Source: Candidatus Zhuqueibacterota bacterium (GTDB taxonomy: Bacteria > KSB1 > UBA2214). From it: a stretch of DNA of 8,914 bases. Location of the stretch: the NCBI GenBank assembly GCA_022706175.1, contig JAKJDB010000075.1:1-8914 (forward strand), read 5' to 3'. Made by a program: the position numbers and the translations under genes. Positions 1 through 6,744 of this stretch are shown here, in pieces (position 1 is the first letter of the stretch; every line of letters starts with the position of its first letter). The notes under the pieces were generated by a model. It saw nothing but the letters and a program-made list of their open reading frames with translations, was not told the origin of the DNA and made no database searches.

Positions 1-2
1 CC

Positions 3-497
3 CTCGTCACTGGTACTTTTTTTGTCTGCGGTTTTTTATTGCGTGACGCCATCCTCCGCTTTGTACCGCGGACCCATTGGCTGCTTTTGACCATCGGGCT
101 GGTCGCCTTGATTCAATATTTTATCAGGCCCTCGTTGAACTTGAACGCCCGCAGCCATGAATCGTTTTTTTTCTGCCTGCTCTCCGCACTGTTGATGATC
201 TATCCGGTTCTGTCGCTCTCTTTTCTTATTTCCCGGACACGGCTGCGCACTCTGTTCTCCTATCTCGGCGCCATGAGTCTGTTCATCCTATTATTCTATT
301 ATGTCATCATGATGCATCTGATCCGTCTGTTCAAGAGCCTGGATGGGGCTATCTCCTGGGGAGAGGAAGCGATGATCCTCGCCGTCAGCGTGGCCGTGCC
401 GCTATTGATCGGTGAGACCGTAAAGCGGATCCCTCTGCTGGCGCTTTTCTTTCGGCCGATTAAATTGAATCCTCTGTTTCAACGTCGGCCATCATAG
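3..497 (+). CDS. Multi-pass inner-membrane protein, 5'-truncated by window edge
   Basis: The reading frame is open from the first bases of the window to a TAG stop at 495-497, giving 164 visible residues. The N-terminus lies outside the window. A TTG at 39 could be read as a start, but it has no Shine-Dalgarno sequence and the hydrophobic segment already runs upstream of it, so I treat the gene as cut by the edge. About five hydrophobic stretches are visible: around VTGTFFVCGFLL, the segment starting WLLLTIGLVALI, the one starting FFFCLLSALLMI, a long one around LGAMSLFILLFYYVI, and a last one around MILAVSVAVPLLIG. Short basic loops lie between them, and the tail is basic (FRPIKLNPLFQRRPS). 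I do not recognise the family, and no catalytic motif is visible. It could be a permease subunit or a polysaccharide or acyltransferase-type membrane protein, but nothing here decides that. Confidence 0.6.
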   Translation, partial: LVTGTFFVCGFLLRDAILRFVPRTHWLLLTIGLVALIQYFIRPSLNLNARSHESFFFCLLSALLMIYPVLSLSFLISRTRLRTLFSYLGAMSLFILLFYYVIMMHLIRLFKSLDGAISWGEEAMILAVSVAVPLLIGETVKRIPLLALFFRPIKLNPLFQRRPS

Positions 498-1034
498 AAA
501 CCTATCCCAATCGTTAACCAAACAAACCTTCCCATCTCTCAACCTGTGGATGCGCGCTGCTGTGGGTGCGATGCACCGGGTCCGATTGTTTTGCTGGATG
601 GTGATCAAAAAGCGTAACCAGTTCAACGCTGGTTGGGAATGGAGAGGGGGCTGAATCTGGCCAACGCTTGGGTTGGCAAGCCGTTAAAACCACGAAGAGC
701 AGAAAGTTCACGAAGATTTTACAAAACGAATCTTCTGATCCGTTCCTTTAAAAGCATGACAATGAAATTTATCAACAAGCCGACTGGCACCTTGGCCAAT
801 TTCATATTGGTTAATATTTGTGCTTCATGAATCGGCAATAATTTATCTACTCGTGGTTGAATACGTACTCGAAAAGTGAATAGTTTTAGATTATTTTATC
901 GCTCGATTCATTCCTCTGATTTTTCCAACAGTACGGTGAACGGAGCGATATGATCATGAGTGCACTGCACCTAATCGATGCCGTAAAGTTCTTATGGTTG
1001 AGGAGGCGTTGCAGAGATGCGGATAGTTTTGCTT
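498..1034. other. Gene-free stretch of 537 bp
   Basis: No convincing gene lies between the membrane protein and the end of the short-chain dehydrogenase. The left part (about 500-690) is of average composition and contains a hairpin GCCAAC(660-665)/GTTGGC(672-677) without a T-tract. A short CACGAAG-type 9-bp repeat follows at 691-717. From about 720 to 930 the DNA is clearly more AT-rich. At 942-952 a GGAG is followed by ATG; the frame from this ATG runs only 51 codons and continues antisense into the dehydrogenase gene, so it is not called as a gene. I see no clear rho-independent terminator for either flanking gene. Confidence 0.6.
691..717. repeat. CACGAAG-type 9-bp repeat, three units
   Basis: Three consecutive 9-mers can be read: CACGAAGAG (691-699), CAGAAAGTT (700-708) and CACGAAGAT (709-717). 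The first and third share CACGAAG exactly; the middle one has two changes. Degenerate CACGAAG arrays with this period are a dispersed intergenic element I recognise from many environmental bacterial genomes, often preceded by AACC as here (686-690 ends in aaac). This copy is short and decayed. Its function is not known to me. Confidence 0.5.
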
Positions 1035-1796
1035 CTACAGATCGGGCCGGCTGGCGCAAAAGCCGAGAGTCAGCCCGCCGTCCACCAAAAACATCGAGCC
1101 GGTGATATACCCCGCTTCATCGCTCGCCAGGTAGCGAACCATGGAGGCAACGTCCTGTTTGGACCCCACTCGGCCCAGGGGGATGGCGGACAGCAGTTTC
1201 TCCTGCCTTTGCGGGCCGGTGAGATCGGTGGCAATGGCGCCGGGCGTGACTTGATTGACCTGGATGTTGTATTCCGCCAGTTCCAACGCCATGCATTTGG
1301 TGAGCATCAGCAATCCGCTCTTGGAGATGCTGTAGGGCGCATAAAAACGGCGACAGTGCATCTCGTGCACTGAGCCGATGTTGATGATTCTGCCGTCGCC
1401 GCGCCGGATCATCATCCCTGCCGCCAGCTGGCTGCAGAGAAAGGGCGCCTTCAGGTTTACAGCCAGCGCATGATCCCACTCTTGCTCCTGTATCTGCAAA
1501 AATCCGGCTTCCTTTTGAAAAACGGCGTTGTTGACCAGCACGTCAAGTCCGTTGCACTGCTTTTCGATTTGTGCAAACATTCTGCGAATGGCGGCCGAAT
1601 CCGCCAGATCACAGGGGAGCCTCACTGCGTTGGCGCCGGCGGCCCCGACGTGCTCCCAGGCTCGATGCAATTCGTCGTCGTCAGCCGGACCGTGGACGAT
1701 CACGCGTGCCCCATCTCTGGCAAAGGTCAGGGCGATCTCCAGGCCGATTCCCCTTGCAGAACCGGTCACCAGTATGGTTTTATCTTTGATCGGCAT
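1035..1796 (-). CDS. Short-chain dehydrogenase/reductase (classical SDR)
   Basis: A 253-residue protein, the usual length for a classical SDR: a cytoplasmic NAD(P)(H)-dependent oxidoreductase of the FabG/3-ketoacyl-reductase-like superfamily. Visible motifs in order are the Rossmann glycine motif TGSARGIG (residues 11-18), the adenine-site Asp D63 (PCDLAD), NNAV (89-92, where most members have NNAG), N114, the catalytic Ser142 (IGS), the YxxxK pair Tyr155/Lys159 (YSISK), PG at 185-186, and the C-terminal GSMFLVDGG. The full tetrad N-S-Y-K is therefore present. The start ATG (complement of 1794-1796) lies 17 bp inside the end of the upstream dehydrogenase gene, which suggests co-transcription and translational coupling; only a weak AGAGA precedes it. 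Paired with a zinc dehydrogenase, it probably oxidises or reduces a sugar, polyol or sugar acid. The substrate cannot be read from the sequence. The family call is very secure. Confidence 0.95.
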   Translation of the reverse strand: MPIKDKTILVTGSARGIGLEIALTFARDGARVIVHGPADDDELHRAWEHVGAAGANAVRLPCDLADSAAIRRMFAQIEKQCNGLDVLVNNAVFQKEAGFLQIQEQEWDHALAVNLKAPFLCSQLAAGMMIRRGDGRIINIGSVHEMHCRRFYAPYSISKSGLLMLTKCMALELAEYNIQVNQVTPGAIATDLTGPQRQEKLLSAIPLGRVGSKQDVASMVRYLASDEAGYITGSMFLVDGGLTLGFCASRPDL

Positions 1797-2904
1797 GGGC
1801 TGTCTCTATGTTAGCGTTCTGTTGACGGCTCCAGGGTTCAAACACCACTTTGTAGGCCTGTTTCGGATCCTGCAGCAGCAGACGAAAAGCCTCTTCATAG
1901 TCTTCGAGTGGAAAGCGGTGAGTGATCCACGGCTTTACATCGATGGCCCCGCTGTTCAGCAGTTCATAGGCCTCCTGCAGATCGCGGTAAAAAGCGTTGG
2001 ACGAGGTTGTCAGCGTGCGTTCAGAGCCGAGCAGCGCCGCGTCGATGGTCAGGGGCGTTCGGTGGACCGCCAGATTCACATACACGCCGGATTCCTCCAG
2101 CAGCGGCAGAGCAGCGGTGAGCGAGGCGCTGCTGCCCACAGAGTCAAAGATAGCGGCGCATCTCTCTTTGCCTAAAATCCTCAGGGCCTCTTGCTGCACA
2201 TCCTGCTGCGATGGATCGATGATAAAGAAATCCGCATAATGACCGATAACCTGGCGGGCCAGCGGTGAGGGATCGGAGAGGATGACGGTTTGCGCGTCTT
2301 TGATTCCGGCGATCTGGGCGATGCTCAAGCCGGCCGGCCCGCCGCCGATGCACAGCACATTGGCGCCCGGACGCAACTGTGCGCGACCGACGACGTGCAC
2401 CGCAACACAGAGGATATCGGCCATGGCCGCCTCTGCGCTGCTCAGGCTTTCCGCCAATGGATAAAGCATGTCCGCCCAGCCCAGGCAGTACTCGGCATAA
2501 GCGCCGGGATAATAGTCCATGCTCCCCCAGCCTTGCGCATGGCCGATGTGGATCATTTGCCGGCAGAGGTTCTCTCTGCCGCTTGTGCAGAAGGGGCATT
2601 CACCGCATGATCGATAGGCCTGCACGCCGACCCGGCGGCCCAGCAAATATTCATATTTTTTATGTTGAACCTGGACCACTTCCCCGCTGAATTCATGGCC
2701 CATGACCAGATTGGCTGGATTGTCGATGTGTCGGCCGAGCGTGTGCAGGGCCCAGGGATTTTCGCCGGCATAGTAGCGCAGATCGCTGCCGCAGATTCCG
2801 CAGGCCAGCACTTTGACGAGCACCTGGTTTTCATCCCTGGGTGTAAAAACCTGAATGTCGGTCAATTCCAGGGTTTTGGGTTTTTTCAGGACAATGGCTT
2901 TCAT
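1780..2904 (-). CDS. Zinc-dependent medium-chain alcohol/polyol dehydrogenase
   Basis: A 374-residue member of the zinc-containing medium-chain dehydrogenase superfamily (threonine/sorbitol dehydrogenase type), which oxidises a secondary alcohol with NAD(P). The catalytic zinc site is visible as C38 (in GICGSD), H70-E71 (GHE) and D163 (ADIL), where sorbitol dehydrogenases carry Glu. The structural zinc site is C100, C103, C106, C114. The Rossmann motif is GGGPAG (187-192), and D211 at the end of the second strand suggests NAD preference. I start at the ATG at 2902-2904 because MKAIVLKKP is the typical family N-terminus. The frame is open 53 codons further upstream, but that extension is unlike the family and runs through the likely promoter. 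No strong Shine-Dalgarno is seen. It is the first gene of an operon with the overlapping SDR gene and is divergent from the glycosidase-like gene. The substrate is unknown. Confidence 0.95.
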   Translation of the reverse strand: MKAIVLKKPKTLELTDIQVFTPRDENQVLVKVLACGICGSDLRYYAGENPWALHTLGRHIDNPANLVMGHEFSGEVVQVQHKKYEYLLGRRVGVQAYRSCGECPFCTSGRENLCRQMIHIGHAQGWGSMDYYPGAYAEYCLGWADMLYPLAESLSSAEAAMADILCVAVHVVGRAQLRPGANVLCIGGGPAGLSIAQIAGIKDAQTVILSDPSPLARQVIGHYADFFIIDPSQQDVQQEALRILGKERCAAIFDSVGSSASLTAALPLLEESGVYVNLAVHRTPLTIDAALLGSERTLTTSSNAFYRDLQEAYELLNSGAIDVKPWITHRFPLEDYEEAFRLLLQDPKQAYKVVFEPWSRQQNANIETAHADQR

Positions 2905-2981
2905 CCCGCACGTCCGTATTATGGGGAATGCACCGGCGACCTGTTCAGCAGCGCCGGCGGGCCGGTCGCAGACTATGGCTA

Positions 2982-3010
2982 AGTATATACCAAAATGGCA
3001 AAAGATGCAA
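2982..3010 (-). promoter_or_regulatory. Putative sigma70 promoter of the dehydrogenase operon
   Basis: Read on the minus strand, TTGCAT (complement of 3005-3010) and TATACT (complement of 2982-2987) are separated by exactly 17 bp. The -10 box matches the consensus at 5 of 6 positions and the -35 box at 3 of 6. Transcription would begin near 2975, giving a leader of about 70 nt before the ATG at 2904. Pattern match only. Confidence 0.4.
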
Positions 3011-3023
3011 GGGAAATTGCCAT
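2995..3023. promoter_or_regulatory. Inverted repeat, candidate operator
   Basis: ATGGCAA (2995-3001) and TTGCCAT (3017-3023) form a perfect 7-bp inverted repeat with a 15-bp spacer, centred near 3009. It overlaps the -35 box and spacer of the predicted operon promoter and lies about 165 bp upstream of the divergent gene start. A dimeric regulator bound here would block the -35 region. No regulator gene is present in the window. Confidence 0.3.
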
Positions 3024-3186
3024 GGTCCGATCTTGCCGCGAACGGCCAAGCCTGGATATCCAAATGCAGCCAAACAGGCCGGTACGATCATTCGCTTCAT
3101 ACCGAATTCTTCAACAACCTTTCTGCCGGCGATGGAAATAGGTATTATCTGTTGATTTTTCCCCCTGCCCTGCCTATCTTCAAAGC

Positions 3187-5487
3187 ATGTGGACTCGAGC
3201 CTTCAACCTTCTCGCCGGCCTGTTCATGGCAACCGGTTCGGCGGCGCTGCTTAGCCAAGAACCGGTACCGGTCAATCCGGAGCATCCCGGCCGTCTGCCG
3301 GACGTGTTTCTCGGCAGATGCATTGCACCGCAGATCGGCTGCTGGTTCCCCGGAGCCCGTGAAGTGCTGGAACCCGGCGGATTCAAATCGCCTTTGGATG
3401 CCTTGGGTCGGAGCGGTGCGTTCGATCTGCTCTGTGTCTCCTCGCGCTCTACACATAACGAATCTGATTCCGATTCGAGCATCCAGTTCTTACAGCAGGC
3501 GGCCGAGTATGCTGAGGAAAAGTACGGCGTGCGTCTTGTGCTCGATGCGGAGATCCGTTTGTCGCGAAAGAGCTTTTTCAAGGCCCATCCGGAGTGCAGT
3601 CAGGAGCGGCTTCAGCTCGTCGAGCGATTGCAGAGCCGTGGACAAAAGCTGGAAATCGATTTAAAGGTGGGCGCTTTGAGCGATCACTATACGCATAATT
3701 ATCGATACGAGGTGCTGGGCTGTCGACTGATCAAAGTGTGGTCCTATCAGAAGGACGCAGCTGAGATGGTGGACGCGGCATCGGTGCGCGACATCACGGC
3801 GGAGGTCGAACGATTCACGGCGGACAGCAGTCGCTGCGAGATCGTCCTTTCCGGGGAAAAGGCATGGGAAGACCGGTTCGTCTGCATTGCGGTCGCCTTT
3901 GCGTTTCTTTATCCGGATGTGCATTCGGACGAGGCGCTGCACTTTGAGGGCGAATTGATCGCAGAACATCAGCAGATCAACGCAGCGGGGTTCATCAAGG
4001 ATGAATGGGGGTTTCCACCGAGTTATACCTGGGCTCGGGAAAAAGACGAATATTGGTTTTCACCGGCCATGGTGCGGCGATATGCGATGATCTCCGGCGG
4101 ACGCGATCTGGCAGACGATTGTTTTTTAATGTATTGCAGCCAGACAGGGAGGGCGCGGGAACGCACTCAGGCGATCGACCGGATGAACCGGATGAACCAG
4201 GCGCGCCTGCTGGAATTTGAAAAGCAGGTCTATGAGTCGAGTAAAAAGTATTGGGGCCCCCACGCTTTCATCGGCACCCATCCCACCTGGTACCCGTATC
4301 CAGGCAAGAACGAGTTCCGCAAGAACGGTCTGATGTGGTGGCCGCATCCGCGCGATTACGCGCAGACCGATGAAGTCACCCCCTTTTGCTGCCGGACCGG
4401 CATGGCCAAAGCGGCGGCGCAGCCGGTCTGGTACAACGAATACTATCAGACTCGACCCAGCTATTATATCTATGAACACTGGACCTGTCTGCTGGCAGGT
4501 GGACGGGTGAATATTCATCCATTTTATCCGAAATCCGAAGCGCCGGACGAGGAGGGCGATTTCCGTATCCTTCCGATCCTACGTGGCGGCGCGGACCGCA
4601 TCCGCTCGCGAACCCGCCTGTTGAATTTCATGATGGAGGCTCCGCTGCAGTGTCCGGTTGCCGTTGTTTTCGGCCATTGGGGCGTGATGAACTGGACCTA
4701 TCCGCAATACTTTGATTCGCTTCAGGCTGCAATCACTCTGTGCAATGAGCTGGCCCGGCGCGGCTATCCGGCGGACCTGATTCCGTCGTCTGAAATTCAC
4801 ACCGTCGGCGTGGACGGGAAGAAACGCTGGTTCATGGCCGAGGATGGCCGCATGCAATACGGACGGCAGCCGTATGAATGGGTGTTTTTTTACGGGGTGA
4901 CGGAATCCGATCAGGCGGATATCGACTCTTTATGGAGGCTGGGCGATAACGGGGAGACCAGGCGGGCCATTTTGCCGCCGGCGATGGATCAGTCGGCATG
5001 GGCGCGAAGAGTAACAGAGGATCTGCAGCGGCATGGCATTCAGCCGCAAACCGCCTGGGTGGAGAGCCAAGACCGCTGGAAGGGTTCGATGTATCGTCCG
5101 CCGATGAGCGGCCTGGCCCGGTTCGCCGACGGCACGCTGCTGTGGGCATCCGGCAGCCAGGAGGAACCGCGCGGTAAAACGATCCGGCTGGACAAGGCGA
5201 CTGTCTTTGCAAACGACGGCCGGCAGACTTTTCTGATCTCCGCCGAAGCGGTCGGGGTTCTCGCCTGCCGGTTCGACCAGGAAGACGGCCTTGTCGCGCT
5301 GGCTGCCTCTGATTTGAAATTTTTTCGCGCAGGGGGCATGAACATCGAAACCGCTGACCGCCCCACGGACGTGGCGCTGTGGAAAGATGACGCTGGCGTA
5401 TGGCAGGGCGTCTTTCAGGCAGAGAAAAATGTGTTGCCTGTGGGACTGAAAGCGGCTGCAGAAAAATGGTATTTTTTGAAAAAATAA
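3187..5487 (+). CDS. Exported putative glycoside hydrolase, clan GH-A-like barrel with GH42-like trimerisation-type domain
   Basis: A 766-residue protein with a likely signal peptide: R4, a hydrophobic stretch about 5-23, and a possible cleavage after A19 or S23. I do not recognise an exact family. The barrel start resembles other TIM-barrel hydrolases: a strand at FDLLCVSS (79-86) and another at VRLVLDAEI (115-123). A beta-rich insertion follows (about 155-225). Then come strand-like motifs in the order expected for beta4 to beta8: FIKDEWG (E273), FIGTHPTW (H365), QTDEVTP (E396), PVWYNEYY (E418) and GRVNIHPFYP. E273 and E418 fit the beta4 acid/base and beta7 nucleophile positions of clan GH-A. 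Residues about 488-570 (CPVAVVFGHWGV, then LARRGYPADLIP) resemble the GH42 trimerisation domain. The C-terminus looks like a beta domain. ATG 3187 is the only usable start after the in-frame stop at 3139, and no Shine-Dalgarno is seen. A lone TATTAT at 3143-3148 may be its -10 box. Confidence 0.6.
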   Translation: MWTRAFNLLAGLFMATGSAALLSQEPVPVNPEHPGRLPDVFLGRCIAPQIGCWFPGAREVLEPGGFKSPLDALGRSGAFDLLCVSSRSTHNESDSDSSIQFLQQAAEYAEEKYGVRLVLDAEIRLSRKSFFKAHPECSQERLQLVERLQSRGQKLEIDLKVGALSDHYTHNYRYEVLGCRLIKVWSYQKDAAEMVDAASVRDITAEVERFTADSSRCEIVLSGEKAWEDRFVCIAVAFAFLYPDVHSDEALHFEGELIAEHQQINAAGFIKDEWGFPPSYTWAREKDEYWFSPAMVRRYAMISGGRDLADDCFLMYCSQTGRARERTQAIDRMNRMNQARLLEFEKQVYESSKKYWGPHAFIGTHPTWYPYPGKNEFRKNGLMWWPHPRDYAQTDEVTPFCCRTGMAKAAAQPVWYNEYYQTRPSYYIYEHWTCLLAGGRVNIHPFYPKSEAPDEEGDFRILPILRGGADRIRSRTRLLNFMMEAPLQCPVAVVFGHWGVMNWTYPQYFDSLQAAITLCNELARRGYPADLIPSSEIHTVGVDGKKRWFMAEDGRMQYGRQPYEWVFFYGVTESDQADIDSLWRLGDNGETRRAILPPAMDQSAWARRVTEDLQRHGIQPQTAWVESQDRWKGSMYRPPMSGLARFADGTLLWASGSQEEPRGKTIRLDKATVFANDGRQTFLISAEAVGVLACRFDQEDGLVALAASDLKFFRAGGMNIETADRPTDVALWKDDAGVWQGVFQAEKNVLPVGLKAAAEKWYFLKK

Positions 5488-5543
5488 AAATCTTTGTTTC
5501 GCGCCGGTGTTTTTTGCTTTGAGGGCGGCGCCGTCGCAGCTGT

Positions 5544-5807
5544 GTGAGCGAATGGACCGGCGTGAAGGAGATGCGGTTAGCCGGGCCGGATTACGGCGGA
5601 TCTTTGCTGGTCCGCTTACAGATAGATGAGACGCGCAGCGAGCGTTTGGGGGAAGAGGGCTATCCGGTTACCGTCGCCGCCAACAGCGCCACCATTGTCG
5701 CAGCCGCGGATTTTCGCCGAGTTCCTCACCTCCCGCCGGCTGCTGGTGAATGCGTTGTGCCGTGCATAGCGCTGTCTGCGGCGATCGCTAAACGCGGCAG
5801 CGAATAA
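5544..5807 (+). pseudogene. Possible remnant of a glycosidase accessory domain (87 codons)
   Basis: An open frame from GTG 5544 to a TAA at 5805-5807, directly before the terminator hairpin. It has no Shine-Dalgarno sequence. The segment RSERLGEEGYPVTVAAN followed by SATIVAAAD resembles the second half of the N-terminal domain found before GH20 hexosaminidases and similar enzymes (pattern: LG-x-EGY-x-V-x-V, a gap, then I-x-A-A). In those proteins a G-x-x-Y-G segment and a catalytic barrel follow. Here the sequence turns into an unlike stretch rich in Pro, Val and Ala, and no barrel is present. In another frame, 5706-5765 reads RIFAEFLTSRRLLVNAL and then stops, so a frameshift near 5705 is possible. 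It could equally be a chance open frame, since the composition favours long ones. The resemblance is from memory of the family pattern, not from an alignment. Confidence 0.25.
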
Positions 5808-5808
5808 A

Positions 5809-5838
5809 AAAAGCCTGCCGCACACGCAGCAGGCTTTT
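5809..5838. terminator. Bidirectional rho-independent terminator
   Basis: AAAAGCCTGC (5809-5818) pairs perfectly with GCAGGCTTTT (5829-5838) around a 10-nt loop. The A-run upstream (5805-5812) makes a long U-tract on the minus strand, so it best serves the DUF937 gene ending at 5886. The TTTT on the plus strand can also stop rightward transcription from the glycosidase-like side. Confidence 0.85.
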
Positions 5839-5885
5839 GACGATTGGAGTATTTCCTTCCGAGGTCGGAAGGCAGCTTGACCCGA

Positions 5886-6467
5886 TCAGCGGAACAATTT
5901 GCCCAGCACATTGCCGATATCGTTCAGCGCATTGCCATCGCCGTCGCTGTCGAGCATCTTGTTCAGAGAGCCAAAGATGTTTGGTTGCGAGGTCGTGGCT
6001 TCCTGCTGCTGACCCGTGAGCAGGTCGGTCATGCCGGAGACGTCCAGATTTTGTTCCCGAGTGGTTTTTCCCAGCGCGCCCATCACCAGCGGCGCCATCA
6101 TCTGCAGGATCTGGCTCATGGTGTCGGTGTCGACGCCCGCGGTCTTGCTGAGCCGGGAGGTGACGTTGGATTGATCCTCGCCAAAGATGTGTTTGAGGAT
6201 GCCGCCGCCCGAACTGCCGGCGACGTTGTTGATGAGGCCCTCGAGGTTGTCGAAAATCGAGCCGTCATGGTCTTTCACCAGAGCGTTGTGCAGGGAATCG
6301 GCCCCGGATGGGTTGGATGAATTGCGAGTCAGTGCTGAGAGAAGCAAGGGAGCGGCTACCCCTATCGCCTTGGCGGCAACGCTCGGATCTATTCCGAGCT
6401 GGTTCGCGATTTTGTTGATGGTTGGGCCGCTGATTTGCTGCACGAGCATTTGCAATAATGCGTTCAT
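5886..6467 (-). CDS. DUF937 domain-containing protein
   Basis: A 193-residue Gly/Asn/Ser-rich protein with no signal peptide or membrane segment. It shows the features of DUF937 proteins: an N-terminal helical segment (MNALLQMLVQQISGP), INKIANQLGIDPSVAAKAI (18-36), the hydrophobic VAAPLLLSALTRN (37-49), a central GGGILKHIFG (88-96), then QILQMMAPLVMGALGK (119-134). The C-terminal DSDGDGNALNDIGNVLGKLF (173-192) carries a short Asp-rich DxDxDG loop that could bind calcium; such a tail is common in the family. The molecular role of DUF937 proteins is not established. The ATG start is well supported by AAGGGAG (complement of 6474-6480), and a promoter match lies just upstream. The gene appears monocistronic, with its own promoter and the hairpin terminator 48 bp past its stop codon. 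Neighbours give no functional clue. Confidence 0.9.
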   Translation of the reverse strand: MNALLQMLVQQISGPTINKIANQLGIDPSVAAKAIGVAAPLLLSALTRNSSNPSGADSLHNALVKDHDGSIFDNLEGLINNVAGSSGGGILKHIFGEDQSNVTSRLSKTAGVDTDTMSQILQMMAPLVMGALGKTTREQNLDVSGMTDLLTGQQQEATTSQPNIFGSLNKMLDSDGDGNALNDIGNVLGKLFR

Positions 6468-6499
6468 GAAAAGCTCCCTTACATGAAATGAATGGTTAT

Positions 6500-6528
6500 T
6501 TTATACTTCAACACGGATTACTCGGCAA
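6500..6528 (-). promoter_or_regulatory. Sigma70-type promoter of the DUF937 gene
   Basis: On the minus strand, TTGCCG (complement of 6523-6528) and TATAAA (complement of 6500-6505) are spaced by 17 bp, matching the consensus at 4 of 6 and 5 of 6 positions. The expected start point near 6493 leaves a leader of about 26 nt containing the strong AAGGGAG ribosome binding site. Confidence 0.55.
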
Positions 6529-6623
6529 ATGTTCCGCTATTCCTTTTTGATTTGTAACAAAATCGTATCAATTTAAATTCCCTGTTTTGGCCTGAACCGG
6601 CGAAGTTCAGAAAGGGAATTGTG

Positions 6624-6652
6624 TTGACTCGCTGGATAAAAAGTGCTACTTT
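6624..6652 (+). promoter_or_regulatory. Putative extended -10 promoter of the FG-GAP protein gene
   Basis: TTGACT (6624-6629, 5 of 6 to consensus) and TACTTT (6647-6652, 3 of 6) are spaced by 17 bp. A TGc directly before the -10 box gives the extended -10 form. Transcription would start near 6659, about 95 nt before the proposed TTG start at 6754. A short hairpin CTCCG/CGGAG lies in that leader at about 6674-6698. Confidence 0.4.
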
Positions 6653-6739
6653 CCATGTAAAGCAACAGGCATCTCCGATGATCAAAGGACAGCGGAGCCG
6701 GATCGTTTCGGGCGGCTCTCTGAGACGAATCCAGTCATC

Positions 6740-6744
6740 AAAGG
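6740..6744 (+). promoter_or_regulatory. Ribosome binding site supporting a TTG start
   Basis: AAAGG sits 9 nt before TTG 6754. The downstream ATG at 6811 has only GGG directly abutting it, too close to act as a ribosome binding site. Together with the signal peptide that the TTG start restores, this favours 6754. Confidence 0.35.

Noticed and set aside
660..677. Hairpin GCCAAC/GTTGGC as a terminator for the membrane protein gene
   Set aside because: The stem is only 6 bp with no T-tract, and it lies about 160 bp past the stop codon.
514..711. A minus-strand frame beginning MNFLLFVVLTACQP, which resembles a lipoprotein signal with a lipobox Cys
   Set aside because: The hydrophobic start is the reverse strand of the CACGAAG repeat. 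The rest has no domain-like character, and there is no ribosome binding site.
1117..2690. Several frames of 60-215 codons on both strands inside the dehydrogenase genes
   Set aside because: None shows motifs or plausible starts, while the SDR and zinc-dehydrogenase frames contain all family motifs.
3053..3062. 10-bp palindrome TGGATATCCA in the divergent gap
   Set aside because: It is short and isolated, with no promoter element nearby; a chance match is likely.
2905..3063. A 53-codon N-terminal extension of the zinc dehydrogenase frame
   Set aside because: The family N-terminus is at M54 (ATG 2904), and the extension crosses the predicted promoter and inverted repeat.
4177..4200. Tandem repeat of CCGGATGAA
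   Set aside because: It is only two copies inside the coding sequence (encoding DRMNRMNQ), too short to be meaningful.
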